DNA of 64,000 nt from CAYJFK01 sp964369475 (GTDB lineage: Bacteria; Bacillota; Clostridia; Oscillospirales; Feifaniaceae), in assembly GCA_964369475.1 (NCBI GenBank), contig CAYJFK010000004.1, forward strand, positions 1 through 64,000. The letters are read 5' to 3'. Made by a program: the position numbers and the translations under genes. Under the pieces are notes generated by a model. The model ran no database searches and was not told where the DNA came from. It worked only from the letters and a program-made list of their open reading frames with translations. Of this stretch, positions 26,438 to 34,874 are shown piece by piece. Position 1 is the first letter of the stretch. The number at the start of each line of letters is the position of its first letter.

Positions 26438-27455
26438 TCACGGCATCCTCCCCTCCTCTTGAAACTACAATCTCACCGGCATCTTCCAGTGTACGTATAA
26501 CATTAACGATCTTCTGCTGTGCATCTTCAACATCCTTAAGACGCACGTTGCGTAAAAATTCCATATCCTCCAAAATATTCTCTCTCGCACGGGAGGACAC
26601 GTTGCTGAGCATAAGCTCCTTGACTTCCTCGTTCGAGCCCTTGATGGCAATTGTAAGGTCCTGCACATCGACATCTCGAAGGATACGCTGAATTGTCATA
26701 TCGTCGAGCTTTGTAATGTCCTCGAAAACGAACATTAGCTTTCTGATGTTGTCGGATAGCTCCGGATCTGTCTTTCCAAGTTCGTCGAATATGAACTTCT
26801 CTGTCGTTCTGTCTGTCTGGTTCATAACTTCGGCTACGTAGTTTATGCCACCAACCTCTGTCATATCGACAGAAACCATAGTCGAGAAACGCTTTTCTAC
26901 TATTGATTCCACCACAGCAACGATCTCAGGCGATACGCTCTCGATAGTTGCAATACGTTTGATTAGGTCTATTTGCAATTCCTTTGGCAGTTCCGATATG
27001 ATTTTAGATGCCTGTTCCGCTCTAACATAGGAGAGTACCAATGCTATCGTTTGCGGATACTCGTTTTGTATCATCATCATCATATTTTTCGAATTTGCCT
27101 TGCGTGTAAACTCAAACGCCCTTGTCTGCATCGAGGCCGAGATTCTGTCGATATAGTTTGCCGCAACCTCTGCTCCGAATGCCTTTTCCAGAACATCTCT
27201 GGCGTAGATAACGCCGCCTTCAGATATTACCTTTTGTGTTATGCAAAGCCCGTAAAAATCTTCTATAATGGCTTGAAGTTCTTCAGGCGACATGCGTTCC
27301 ATCTTTGCTATTTCTATCGAGAGTTTTTCAACTTCTTCCTCGTTAAGAAATCTAAATATACTGGAAGCATACTCCGAGCCGAGCGCCACAATAATGGCGG
27401 CCGCTTTTCCTGTACTTGTTAACGGTCTTGGTGTTGTAGCTGTTGCCGCCGGCAT
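26430..27455 (-). CDS. fliG: Flagellar motor switch protein FliG
   Basis: C-ring protein of 341 residues that contacts MotA and generates torque. The N-terminal domain (TGKAAAIIVALGSEYASSIF) binds FliF. The middle and C-terminal armadillo parts end in FVFEDITKLDDMTIQRILRD and SSRARENILEDMEFLRNVRL, the charged torque helix. It overlaps fliF by one base and fliH by 8, so the three are tightly coupled. Confidence 0.96.
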   Translation of the reverse strand: MPAATATTPRPLTSTGKAAAIIVALGSEYASSIFRFLNEEEVEKLSIEIAKMERMSPEELQAIIEDFYGLCITQKVISEGGVIYARDVLEKAFGAEVAANYIDRISASMQTRAFEFTRKANSKNMMMMIQNEYPQTIALVLSYVRAEQASKIISELPKELQIDLIKRIATIESVSPEIVAVVESIVEKRFSTMVSVDMTEVGGINYVAEVMNQTDRTTEKFIFDELGKTDPELSDNIRKLMFVFEDITKLDDMTIQRILRDVDVQDLTIAIKGSNEEVKELMLSNVSSRARENILEDMEFLRNVRLKDVEDAQQKIVNVIRTLEDAGEIVVSRGGEDAVIA

Positions 27456-29113
27456 TAATCGTCACCCTCCCTCATCCACGAGCGTAGTAGACTTGCGGTA
27501 ATTTCCGGATTAGCCTTTGCAAAGTCTCTAACTTCGTTCATAATAGCATCTTCCTTGGGATTTGCATCGGCAAGTGCTGCATTTGCAAGTTGCTTCTTGT
27601 AGTCGTCAATCTCGTTTTGAGCCGCTTCAAGCGCTGCCTGTTCTGCAAGCTGTGCTTCGAGTATCGCTTGTTCTGCTCTTTCCTCTGCCTTTTTCTTGCT
27701 ACGTCTCATAAGAATAAAGACAATTATAATTATTACAAGTAGCGAGACACCTGCTATTGCGAATATCCACCACGGGAATCCAAAGATCAGCGGCCCTACA
27801 TCGACCGGTGTTTCCTCCTCAGGCGGAGTTTCGTCGGGGTAGTATTCAGAAACAAATATAAGTTCGGGAGGAATGTCTACACTTGTCGAAATAAGGCTTG
27901 TAAGCTCCTCACGTCTTGCAGCTGTAAAATTTTCGTCGTTAACAAGAACAGATACAGTAGCCCTTTCAAGTAGCGCATTGCCTCGCTCTATCTGAGTCTT
28001 TATGTAGGAATAGTCAAAATCTGTGCTCCATGTGTAGTAGGCAGTATCACCGTCGGGATCGGGGTTTACATAGCTGTAATCGGGAACATCTGTGTTTAGC
28101 TCCTCCCCTACAATTCCTTCTACGGGGATCTCTGCACCGTTTACGCCGTATGCACCTTGAGTATGTGTTGCAAAGCCCTCTTGATCTCCATTCTCGTCTG
28201 CCGGTGTTTCGAGCAGTTCGAGTTGCTCTGTCATCATGGAGTCGTAGTTAATTGTAACCTTAGCGGTTGCAACAACTCCGCCGTCTCCGTATCTTGGAGT
28301 TAAGAGTTTTTCAATGTTGTCCTCGATCCTGCTTTGAACGACCTCCTCAAATTCGAGGTTTTGTTCAAATGTCAATCCATTTTCATCTTGAACGCCTGCC
28401 GTTTCGACAGTAGCTCCGTGAAGTTCAAGCGATGTAGCAGCATCGACAACCGTTACATCTTCGGGCAACATGTTTATAACGCTTGCCGCCACAAGATTTT
28501 TTATTGTTGTAACCTGAGCGGGAGATAATGTCGTACCACCACTTAGCGTTAGCAGTACACCTGCCGTAGGTCTTACTGTGCCTTCTGCTTGCTCCCATAC
28601 ATATCCTGTACTCTCAGGGACTGTTATTGTAACAGCGGCAGAAACAACTCCGCTCATTCTCGATAAAATTTGCTGAATTCTATCCTGCGTTTGGAATGTA
28701 TCCCACATTTCACGATCGCTCTCGGTCGCCGTCATTCCAGCATTTTGCCCATATGTATCATATGCAAGAGGCGACTGGGGATATCCCTCGCTTGCAAGGT
28801 ATAATAGCCAAATATCAACCTCGTTTGCAGGTACTAAAATTTCCCCGAGTTCGTTTCTCTCGGGGGAAGCGCCTGCCATTAAGAGCGATTGATATATCTC
28901 GGCAGATTCTGTCGGCGTTAGGTTGCCGTACAAAACTTCGTATTGCGCACTGTTTTCGTTAAGGTAAAAGGTACCCAAAGCGGCCAAGATGACAATACCT
29001 GCTACAACCGCAAAAAGAAAAGTCTTCTTCTTTTTTGGCATTTCGGTATAGTAGGTCTTGGCCTTCGTTAGAGTATCTTTTGAGAAAAATTCTTTTATAT
29101 TTTGAAAATTCAC
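27455..29113 (-). CDS. fliF: Flagellar MS-ring protein FliF
   Basis: Forms the membrane MS ring on which the basal body assembles; 552 residues. Transmembrane segment 1 is at about 30-50 (FLFAVVAGIVILAALGTFYL) and segment 2 at about 447-468 (WIFAIAGVSLLVIIIIVFIL). The periplasmic part begins with the YscJ/FliF domain (YEVLYGNLTPTESAEIYQSL). The C-terminal FliG-binding tail ends KANPEITASLLRSWMREGDD. The length is normal. Confidence 0.96.
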   Translation of the reverse strand: MNFQNIKEFFSKDTLTKAKTYYTEMPKKKKTFLFAVVAGIVILAALGTFYLNENSAQYEVLYGNLTPTESAEIYQSLLMAGASPERNELGEILVPANEVDIWLLYLASEGYPQSPLAYDTYGQNAGMTATESDREMWDTFQTQDRIQQILSRMSGVVSAAVTITVPESTGYVWEQAEGTVRPTAGVLLTLSGGTTLSPAQVTTIKNLVAASVINMLPEDVTVVDAATSLELHGATVETAGVQDENGLTFEQNLEFEEVVQSRIEDNIEKLLTPRYGDGGVVATAKVTINYDSMMTEQLELLETPADENGDQEGFATHTQGAYGVNGAEIPVEGIVGEELNTDVPDYSYVNPDPDGDTAYYTWSTDFDYSYIKTQIERGNALLERATVSVLVNDENFTAARREELTSLISTSVDIPPELIFVSEYYPDETPPEEETPVDVGPLIFGFPWWIFAIAGVSLLVIIIIVFILMRRSKKKAEERAEQAILEAQLAEQAALEAAQNEIDDYKKQLANAALADANPKEDAIMNEVRDFAKANPEITASLLRSWMREGDD

Positions 29114-29183
29114 AACATTACTCCACTCTCTTACAATTTAGACTTTCGGGCTCACCTGCCCATAGCGTACTTTAACTTTAATG

Positions 29184-29498
29184 TTAAACCTGCATTTGAA
29201 TGATCTCTTTGTATGCGGAAATCACTCTACTTGTGAGCTGAACTGTTGTTTGTAATAGTGCGGTAGCCTTTTGTGAGTTAATTTGAATTTGTGCAAGGTC
29301 GTCTACATTTCCTGTTGCAAGTCTAATGTTATCTGCCGCCGAGACAGCCTCTGCCTCTATTACTTGAGATATGGCATCGTCTAAAACCGATTGAAACGGA
29401 ACATGCGTCCCCACTGTATTTGCTATCGGTGCGCTGATTTGTTCGTTACCGAAGGACATTTTCTCGATCGGAGAAATCTGTGTAAAAAATACTGACAT
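29184..29498 (-). CDS. fliE: Flagellar hook-basal body protein FliE
   Basis: Rod adaptor that joins the MS ring to the rod; 104 residues. The C-terminal half carries the family pattern IQINSQKATALLQTTVQLTS followed by RVISAYKEIIQMQV. It is the first gene of the operon, 70 bases before fliF. In most Clostridia flgB and flgC precede it; here 669 non-coding bases follow upstream, so the proximal rod genes must be elsewhere. Confidence 0.93.
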   Translation of the reverse strand: MSVFFTQISPIEKMSFGNEQISAPIANTVGTHVPFQSVLDDAISQVIEAEAVSAADNIRLATGNVDDLAQIQINSQKATALLQTTVQLTSRVISAYKEIIQMQV

Positions 29499-30110
29499 TT
29501 CTAAACCTCCATAACGGCAAAGTTAGCCTTGCCTTAATTTTATTGTAGGAAATGCGAAGTGCAAGTGGCACGCATTTTATCAAACCCCTTGCTGTTCTAA
29601 GCAATATTAAATAATGCAAAAGTGGCAATATCCGCATTTATATTTAAATTATATTCATTTGAAGCAAATCGTATAATACAAAATAAAAATACAAAACCGT
29701 ACTTAAACACCACTTAATAACATTATAACTAAAAATTCACATAAAATCAAGAAAAACATCATAAATAGTATAAAATTGACAAAATGTACATAAACTGCTT
29801 AATTTTACCCATTATAAGCTCAGTTGGAAAATTATATTAGTTTTATTGAGTAATAACTTGCTGTAATAATGTCATAGTTTTTTGACAATACTTTAAAATT
29901 TCTTAAACAAGGGTTATATTTGTTTTAAAAAATTACGTTATGCATCGTTGTTTTTGTATTTTATTGTCAAATATTATTTTAATTATAGTAAACAAATGAT
30001 TACAAGTAATCTTAATGTATATTTTTATACAACTTTAGTCTGCATAAAAATGTATAACTTTCTATTCAATAAAATAGAATTATACGTTTTTTTTCATTAT
30101 CGTTGCCAAT
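29499..30110. other. AT-rich intergenic region upstream of the flagellar operon
   Basis: About 610 bases, very AT-rich, with no supported reading frame. It contains one good minus-strand promoter (29722-29750), which would give fliE a leader of about 215 nucleotides. Nothing resembling flgB or flgC is present. I see no clear riboswitch consensus. Confidence 0.7.
29722..29750 (-). promoter_or_regulatory. Probable sigma-A promoter of the flagellar operon
   Basis: On the minus strand, TTGATT (29750-29745) and a perfect TATAAT (29727-29722) are separated by 17 bases. It is the best candidate within the 669-base upstream region. Confidence 0.6.
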
Positions 30111-30154
30111 AATAAACAAAATCCAAAGGATATATCCTCTGGATTTTGTTTATT
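30111..30154. terminator. Bidirectional hairpin terminator after the aldolase gene
   Basis: A near-perfect 44-base palindrome: 15-base arms AATAAACAAAATCCA / TGGATTTTGTTTATT plus an inner AGGATATATCCT. T-rich ends exist in both directions, and it directly follows the aldolase stop. Confidence 0.85.
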
Positions 30155-30167
30155 ATTTCATCGCTTA

Positions 30168-30827
30168 TTAGTTTTTCGGAACTCCTGCATCGCCATATGT
30201 TTTAAATAGCACAAGATGCTTTTCCATTTCTTCTTCCGAGAGCAGTACAGGCTCTAAGCCCATTGCTCTAACCTGCCAGTAAAGTTGGCAGCAATACTCG
30301 ATTTCCTCAAGCTTCTTAAATGCATTTGCAGCATCTCTGCCGCCTGCTATTACACCGTGGTTTGCCATGATAGCAGCAAAGCGATCCTTCATAGCAACAA
30401 CAACATTCTCTGCAAGCTCTTTTGTGCCGAATGTCGCATACTCTGCGCAACGGATGTCCTTACCTGCAAGAGCAATGAGGTAATGTAGCGAAGGAAGGCC
30501 AATTCTTAGGCAGGAAAGAGTAGTAGCATAGTTTGTGTGAGCATGGATAACGCTGTTCATCTCAGGACGATCTACAAGTAGCATACGATGTAGTTCATGC
30601 TCTGTCGAAGGCTTGAAGGGAGCTTCTACAATCTCGCCGTCGAGAGTTAGAATAGCAACTTCTTCAGGCTTAATTGTAAAGTAGTCCTTGCCCGAGGGGG
30701 ATAGTGCGTAGTAACCGAGTTCACGGTTAACAACACTAACATTTCCGCCCGTTCCCTTTGTTAGTCCCGATGTAATAAGTTTCTTACCGTATTCAACAAC
30801 GGCTTCACGTTCTGTTTGCATTAGCAT
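30168..30827 (-). CDS. Class II aldolase/epimerase (AraD/FucA family)
   Basis: Zinc aldolase or epimerase of 219 residues. The phosphate-binding motif is TGGNVSVV near residue 27 and SPSGKDY follows. The zinc ligands are the two histidines in VIHAHTNYAT and a third in the NHGVIAGG region; Glu in STEHELH is the likely catalytic residue. It resembles L-fuculose-1-phosphate aldolase and L-ribulose-5-phosphate 4-epimerase. It is the last gene of a four-gene operon with a kinase and a dehydrogenase, so it probably splits a phosphorylated ketose or oxidised sugar; the exact substrate is unknown. Confidence 0.88.
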   Translation of the reverse strand: MLMQTEREAVVEYGKKLITSGLTKGTGGNVSVVNRELGYYALSPSGKDYFTIKPEEVAILTLDGEIVEAPFKPSTEHELHRMLLVDRPEMNSVIHAHTNYATTLSCLRIGLPSLHYLIALAGKDIRCAEYATFGTKELAENVVVAMKDRFAAIMANHGVIAGGRDAANAFKKLEEIEYCCQLYWQVRAMGLEPVLLSEEEMEKHLVLFKTYGDAGVPKN

Positions 30828-30864
30828 AAGTTGTGCACCTCTTTATATAAATTTTTGGGTATAA

Positions 30865-31896
30865 CTATCTCTTTGCGAATAGTAGCGGCTCTCCCTTTAG
30901 GAAACGATGAACTTCTGCAACTGCCATTTTTGTATGGTTTATCATGGAATCCTCTGCGGCTCCTGAAATGTGCGGCATGATAAGAACATTGTCAAGCTCG
31001 CCCGTAACAAAGGGATGGTTAACATCTAACGGCTCATTTTCAAACACGTCAAGTGCCGCACCGCCAATAATGCCCCTTCTAAGCGCCTCGATTAGATCCT
31101 TTTCCACGACGACATTGCCACGACCGTTGTTTATAAAAAACGCCGAAGGCTTCATTTTCTCAAACTCGCCCATAGCAAACATGCCGGTCGTTGCCTCAGA
31201 AGGCTTAACATGGCAGGAAACAAAATCGGATTCTGCAAGTAGCGTGTCGAAATCGACCTTGCGAATACCCGGCTCTTCCACATCTATATCATTTGCATAT
31301 GGGTCGAAAATATTTAGATGCATACCAAATCCCTGATGGGCAATCCTACCGACACGACGACCGATAGAGCCGTATCCGACAATGCCCAGCGTGCGTCCCT
31401 TTAGCTGTACACCTTGCAGTTCTCTGTAAGGCGAACGACCGTTAACAACGCCCCATGTTACGTCCTTCTTTTGGGGTACCGGTTCTTTCGAGATGTATGT
31501 ACCGTCCATCATGCCCCTCATTGCCTGAGGGATTTTACGGGAGATCATAAGCATTAGAGTAATTGCAAATTCTGCTGTGCAGTCGGAATTTCTTCCCGGA
31601 CTGTAAACAACGGGAATTCCACGCTCTTTAGCGGCCGCAATGTCTACATTAAGAGGGTTAGATCTTGCGCATACAATAAGTTTTAGATCCTTAGCGGCGT
31701 TAATTACCTCTGCTGTTACAGTGTCGTAGCTTGTAACATAGATCTCGCAACCTTGCAGAAGCTCTATTTGCTCCTCTGCTCCAAGGCGAACATTGCTAAG
31801 TCTCCAGCCCGCTTCTTTAACATCGCACATCTCGTATAGAGGTGCTAAACTGTTTTCGTCTACCTCAGCGGTAAGCAGTAGCTTTGGTTTGTTCAT
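30865..31896 (-). CDS. D-isomer-specific 2-hydroxyacid dehydrogenase
   Basis: NAD-dependent dehydrogenase of 343 residues, related to phosphoglycerate dehydrogenase. The Rossmann motif is LGIVGYGSIGRRVG near residue 170. The catalytic Arg is in VCARSNPLNVD or NNGRGNVV, and the His in the end motif MPHISGAAEDS. There is no C-terminal ACT domain, unlike the SerA-type protein at 60840-62012, so a catabolic 2-keto or 2-hydroxy acid substrate is more likely than serine synthesis. It lies between the kinase (17 bases) and the aldolase (37 bases). Confidence 0.85.
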   Translation of the reverse strand: MNKPKLLLTAEVDENSLAPLYEMCDVKEAGWRLSNVRLGAEEQIELLQGCEIYVTSYDTVTAEVINAAKDLKLIVCARSNPLNVDIAAAKERGIPVVYSPGRNSDCTAEFAITLMLMISRKIPQAMRGMMDGTYISKEPVPQKKDVTWGVVNGRSPYRELQGVQLKGRTLGIVGYGSIGRRVGRIAHQGFGMHLNIFDPYANDIDVEEPGIRKVDFDTLLAESDFVSCHVKPSEATTGMFAMGEFEKMKPSAFFINNGRGNVVVEKDLIEALRRGIIGGAALDVFENEPLDVNHPFVTGELDNVLIMPHISGAAEDSMINHTKMAVAEVHRFLKGEPLLFAKR

Positions 31897-31913
31897 TCTT
31901 TTCTCCTTTTATT

Positions 31914-33443
31914 TTATTTTCCACCTAACAAAAATGCCGCCCTGTCGTCCCAGTAGCCTACGACATTTTCTCTTAGGTTCTTATATACATTATATAGTTC
32001 CATAAAACGTTTGTGGTTTTCCTTGTTTGGCATATACGAACGCTCTATCTGCGCAACATTACCTGCAATCTCGACAGGGTCGCTGTACAGTCCGCAGGCA
32101 ACACCTGCCGCTATTGCCGCACCCTTTGCCGCAAGCTCTTTTTCGGCCGTTATGCACATTTCCATGTCGAGGCAGTCTGCAAGCATCTGCACCCAAAACG
32201 GACTTGTAGCACCGCCACCCGACAAAAATACTCTCCCTTCAAGCTTTCCGAAGTTTGCAAGGCAGTCGTAAGAGGAAAGCACAACACCTTCGTAAACCGA
32301 GCGAAGCATCTGCTCTCTTGTTGTCGTCGATTTTAGCCCCGAAAAGCTTCCGCTTGCCTTTTCATTAATAAATGGGGCACGCTCTCCAGATACACTTGTA
32401 TAGGGATGGAACATAACCCCCTTCGATCCAATCGGTATCTTCGATAGCGGATCTTCAAGCGCTGTAACAAAATCAGGATCAAACCCCGGTATGCCATACA
32501 AAATCGAAAGTGCCCAGTTTAGGTTTGGCGTACCTGCCATAGTGCCGAGCAGACGAGAGAAAAGCCCCTCTTTACAGTTGGCCTCCCAACTAATGCCTGT
32601 CTTCTCGCTCGGGCTGTACCCCTGCGTTATGACCTGATGCATTAGTGTAGTACCCATTGTAATGCATATATCGCCCTTATTAACAGCGCCCACACCGAGT
32701 GATGCCGATATAAGGTCGAGCATTCCTGTCGCAACGGGCGTGCCCTTTGCAAGGCCTGTAAGCTCTGCCGCTTCCTCTGTAATTCGTCCTGCCATGTCGC
32801 AAGGATTTAGAACAGGAGGGATTAAATCGGTAAGTTCCGGCACTCCGAGCTCTTCAAAAAGTGCCGATGCAGGCTTCATTGTATTTAGATCAAGCAGCGA
32901 GGTAGAGGCGTCCGACTTGTCGGTGGCGGCCTCTCCTGTCAGCATAAATCTTATGTAGTCTTTACAAAAGAAAAGGCGCTTTGCCTTTTTGAGCATCTTG
33001 CCGTCGTACCTTGCGGCATGTACCACCTGTGAAATGGTAGTACCCGACTTTGGCAGACCGCCAATAGTCATGTTTAGCTTTTTTTCCATGTCCTCGAGCT
33101 GTCTTATGGCAAGAGCGGTCTCCTTTGCACGACCGTCATTCCAAAGGCGAGCCATTGCAACTGGGTCGTCGTGATCATCCACAAGCCATAGACCTTCACC
33201 CTGACCTGACACGCCGACACCGAGCACATCTTCCGCCTTAGCGCCCGATTGCTCCATAACTCTGCGTATACAGCGGCAGACTACCTGCCACAGTTCGAGC
33301 ATGTCCTGCTCTGACCTATCAGGCGACGGATTGTACACTTTATTATCAGCGGCATAAGAGCTTATCTCCTTGCCGACTTCGTCAAACATAACGGCCTTAA
33401 CACGGCTTGTGCCAATGTCAATACCGATCAAACGCCCACTCAT
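31914..33443 (-). CDS. FGGY-family carbohydrate kinase (xylulokinase-like)
   Basis: Sugar kinase of 509 residues that phosphorylates a pentulose, hexulose or polyol. The N-terminal ATPase fold opens with GIDIGTSRVKAVMFDEVG and the second half carries FLSGGGATSPFWVQMLADCL, the FGGY signature region; DLISASLGVGAVNKGDICIT and MGTT form the ATP-binding loop. It overlaps the preceding gene by 4 bases. Xylulose, L-xylulose or a related ketose are plausible substrates; the neighbouring class II aldolase suggests an L-sugar or a tetrose/pentose route. Confidence 0.87.
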   Translation of the reverse strand: MSGRLIGIDIGTSRVKAVMFDEVGKEISSYAADNKVYNPSPDRSEQDMLELWQVVCRCIRRVMEQSGAKAEDVLGVGVSGQGEGLWLVDDHDDPVAMARLWNDGRAKETALAIRQLEDMEKKLNMTIGGLPKSGTTISQVVHAARYDGKMLKKAKRLFFCKDYIRFMLTGEAATDKSDASTSLLDLNTMKPASALFEELGVPELTDLIPPVLNPCDMAGRITEEAAELTGLAKGTPVATGMLDLISASLGVGAVNKGDICITMGTTLMHQVITQGYSPSEKTGISWEANCKEGLFSRLLGTMAGTPNLNWALSILYGIPGFDPDFVTALEDPLSKIPIGSKGVMFHPYTSVSGERAPFINEKASGSFSGLKSTTTREQMLRSVYEGVVLSSYDCLANFGKLEGRVFLSGGGATSPFWVQMLADCLDMEMCITAEKELAAKGAAIAAGVACGLYSDPVEIAGNVAQIERSYMPNKENHKRFMELYNVYKNLRENVVGYWDDRAAFLLGGK

Positions 33444-33880
33444 AGCGATAACATGTCTTCAAGAATGTCTATTGTGTCCTTCATTGCCTTGGCACATACC
33501 ACTCTGTGAAGATCTTTTTCCTTATTTGCAGCCTGTCCTTCGGGGGTCGTTAGGTCTACGCCTAACAAATCTTTGCAATCAAACGCATATCCGCAATCGG
33601 CAAAGCGTTTCATAAACTCACGGGCAATAGGACCTGATGCCTTCTTTGTTTCTACGTCGCCGGGGACTATCTGTGCGTATTTTAAACCGAGCGCCATAAG
33701 GCCGCCTGTTACAAGGCCACATGCCTTTCCGCATTTCATGCCACCACCCATAAGAGCCGATAGCTTTCTTGCCGATATAATATCGACATCGAAATCGTCG
33801 CAAAAAACTTCAAGAACAACTTGGGAACATGAAAAATTGTCGTTTAGCATTAGAGAAGATGCAGTTTCAAATCTGTTCAT
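33440..33880 (-). CDS. C_GCAxxG_C_C family protein (putative redox protein)
   Basis: Small cysteine-rich protein of 146 residues. The family pattern is visible: FSCSQVVLEVF, then GMKCGKACGLVTGGLMALG, CKDLLGVD and a late VCAKA cysteine. The function is unproven; members are thought to bind a metal or haem or take part in redox reactions. It is the first gene of the operon and is translationally coupled to the kinase (4-base overlap), an association worth noting. Confidence 0.85.
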   Translation of the reverse strand: MNRFETASSLMLNDNFSCSQVVLEVFCDDFDVDIISARKLSALMGGGMKCGKACGLVTGGLMALGLKYAQIVPGDVETKKASGPIAREFMKRFADCGYAFDCKDLLGVDLTTPEGQAANKEKDLHRVVCAKAMKDTIDILEDMLSL

Positions 33881-33910
33881 AGTAACCCCCTATTAATTAT
33901 ATTGTATATT

Positions 33911-33939
33911 ATTATACTGCAAACGGCGCACATCGTCAA
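33911..33939 (-). promoter_or_regulatory. Sigma-A promoter of the kinase/dehydrogenase/aldolase operon
   Basis: On the minus strand, TTGACG (33939-33934), 17 bases, TATAAT (33916-33911), about 31 bases upstream of the first start codon. The -10 element is perfect and the -35 has one mismatch. Confidence 0.8.
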
Positions 33940-34028
33940 CAGTAACGAGGCTTTGTAGCCTAGCATAATATGCTAAGAGAAGCATTGCTTTGTTATGTTC
34001 TAATTGCATTTTAAAGGAGGATAACCGC

Positions 34029-34229
34029 ATGTCTAAATCGTTTGACGTGATAAACAGGTTGATAAATACAGGAAATCCGCTCCCCCCGCTCTACGGCGAG
34101 GGCTCTTGCAAGCGAAAAAAGCCGCCTTTGCCCGACTGCCCCGGTATAAGGAGGCTTTATTTTTACGACAGTTTACCACCCGAACTGTTATGGCTTGGGG
34201 TAACGGTCTCGAGGTGCAAAAAGAAATGA
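34029..34229 (+). CDS. Small unknown protein coupled to amidase
   Basis: 66-residue reading frame with a strong ribosome site, AAAGGAGG at 34013-34020, eight bases before ATG. Its stop overlaps the start of the next gene in an ATGA (34226-34229), the usual sign of translational coupling. The product starts MSKSFDVINRLINTGNPLPP and ends in SRCKKK; Pro, Lys and Arg are frequent, and there is no signal peptide or membrane segment. I do not recognise it. It might be only a leader that delivers ribosomes to the amidase. Confidence 0.55.
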   Translation: MSKSFDVINRLINTGNPLPPLYGEGSCKRKKPPLPDCPGIRRLYFYDSLPPELLWLGVTVSRCKKK

Positions 34230-34756
34230 GTATAATCTTTCTCGACCCAGGTCACGGCGGAAAATGGCGTGGCGAATGTGCACAAGGGCTAAAGGAGAGC
34301 AGGCAAAATCTATGCATTTCCAATAAAGTTGCACGAATTTTGGAAGAACAAGGGCAGACAGTCCACTGTTCCCACAGAGGCGACAGCAGATTACCTCCCG
34401 AGAGCCGTGTTGCCGTCGTCAAAAGGCTCGAGCCGACCTTGCTTGTAATAATCCACCACAGCCGAAGAAATATCCCACATTTTGCCTGTGTAAGCGGTAT
34501 GGTGGGAGCAGGCGAAAAAAGCAAACTGCTTGCCAAGCACATGACCGACAGGCTTTCCGCCGCAGGGCTAAAGGTGCGTGGTCTGCCCTGTTTTAAAGAG
34601 CGCTCAGGCGATGTGCTCGGCGTTCAAGAAAAGGGTCGTCGAGCAGGCATTGTTGTCGAGTTCCCTCTTTGCATTAGATGCGTCAACTGCAGAGATCAAT
34701 ATGCCGAGGCTGTCGCACTTGGAATAATAGATTATATTGACAAATCTTCCTATTAA
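34226..34756 (+). CDS. N-acetylmuramoyl-L-alanine amidase, short cytosolic-looking form
   Basis: Amidase_3-type protein of 176 residues without signal peptide or membrane anchor. The active site is recognisable: His10 in FLDPGHGG, Glu24 in GLKESRQNL, His77 in VIIHHS (the family has SIHxN) and Glu in IVVEFPL. The frame stays open to an ATG at 34106, but GAGGTG at 34211-34216 and the ATGA overlap with the upstream small frame favour 34226. The IIHHS variation and several cysteines near the end (CIRCVNC) are unusual. It may be a prophage- or spore-type enzyme, or act on internal fragments. Confidence 0.78.
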   Translation: MSIIFLDPGHGGKWRGECAQGLKESRQNLCISNKVARILEEQGQTVHCSHRGDSRLPPESRVAVVKRLEPTLLVIIHHSRRNIPHFACVSGMVGAGEKSKLLAKHMTDRLSAAGLKVRGLPCFKERSGDVLGVQEKGRRAGIVVEFPLCIRCVNCRDQYAEAVALGIIDYIDKSSY

Positions 34757-34874
34757 ATGTAGTATATTGTAGTAGGGGCGAGAAATCCCCCTCGCACGGC
34801 AAAATTCAGATATATAAAAGGATATTTTGCCTGTATTATGTCAACGATATGCTCACAGGAGGGATGCTCAATAT

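Noticed and set aside
29499..30167. Remnant of flgB/flgC upstream of fliE
   Set aside because: No frame or rod motif (GNNxANxxT-like) could be found on either strand.
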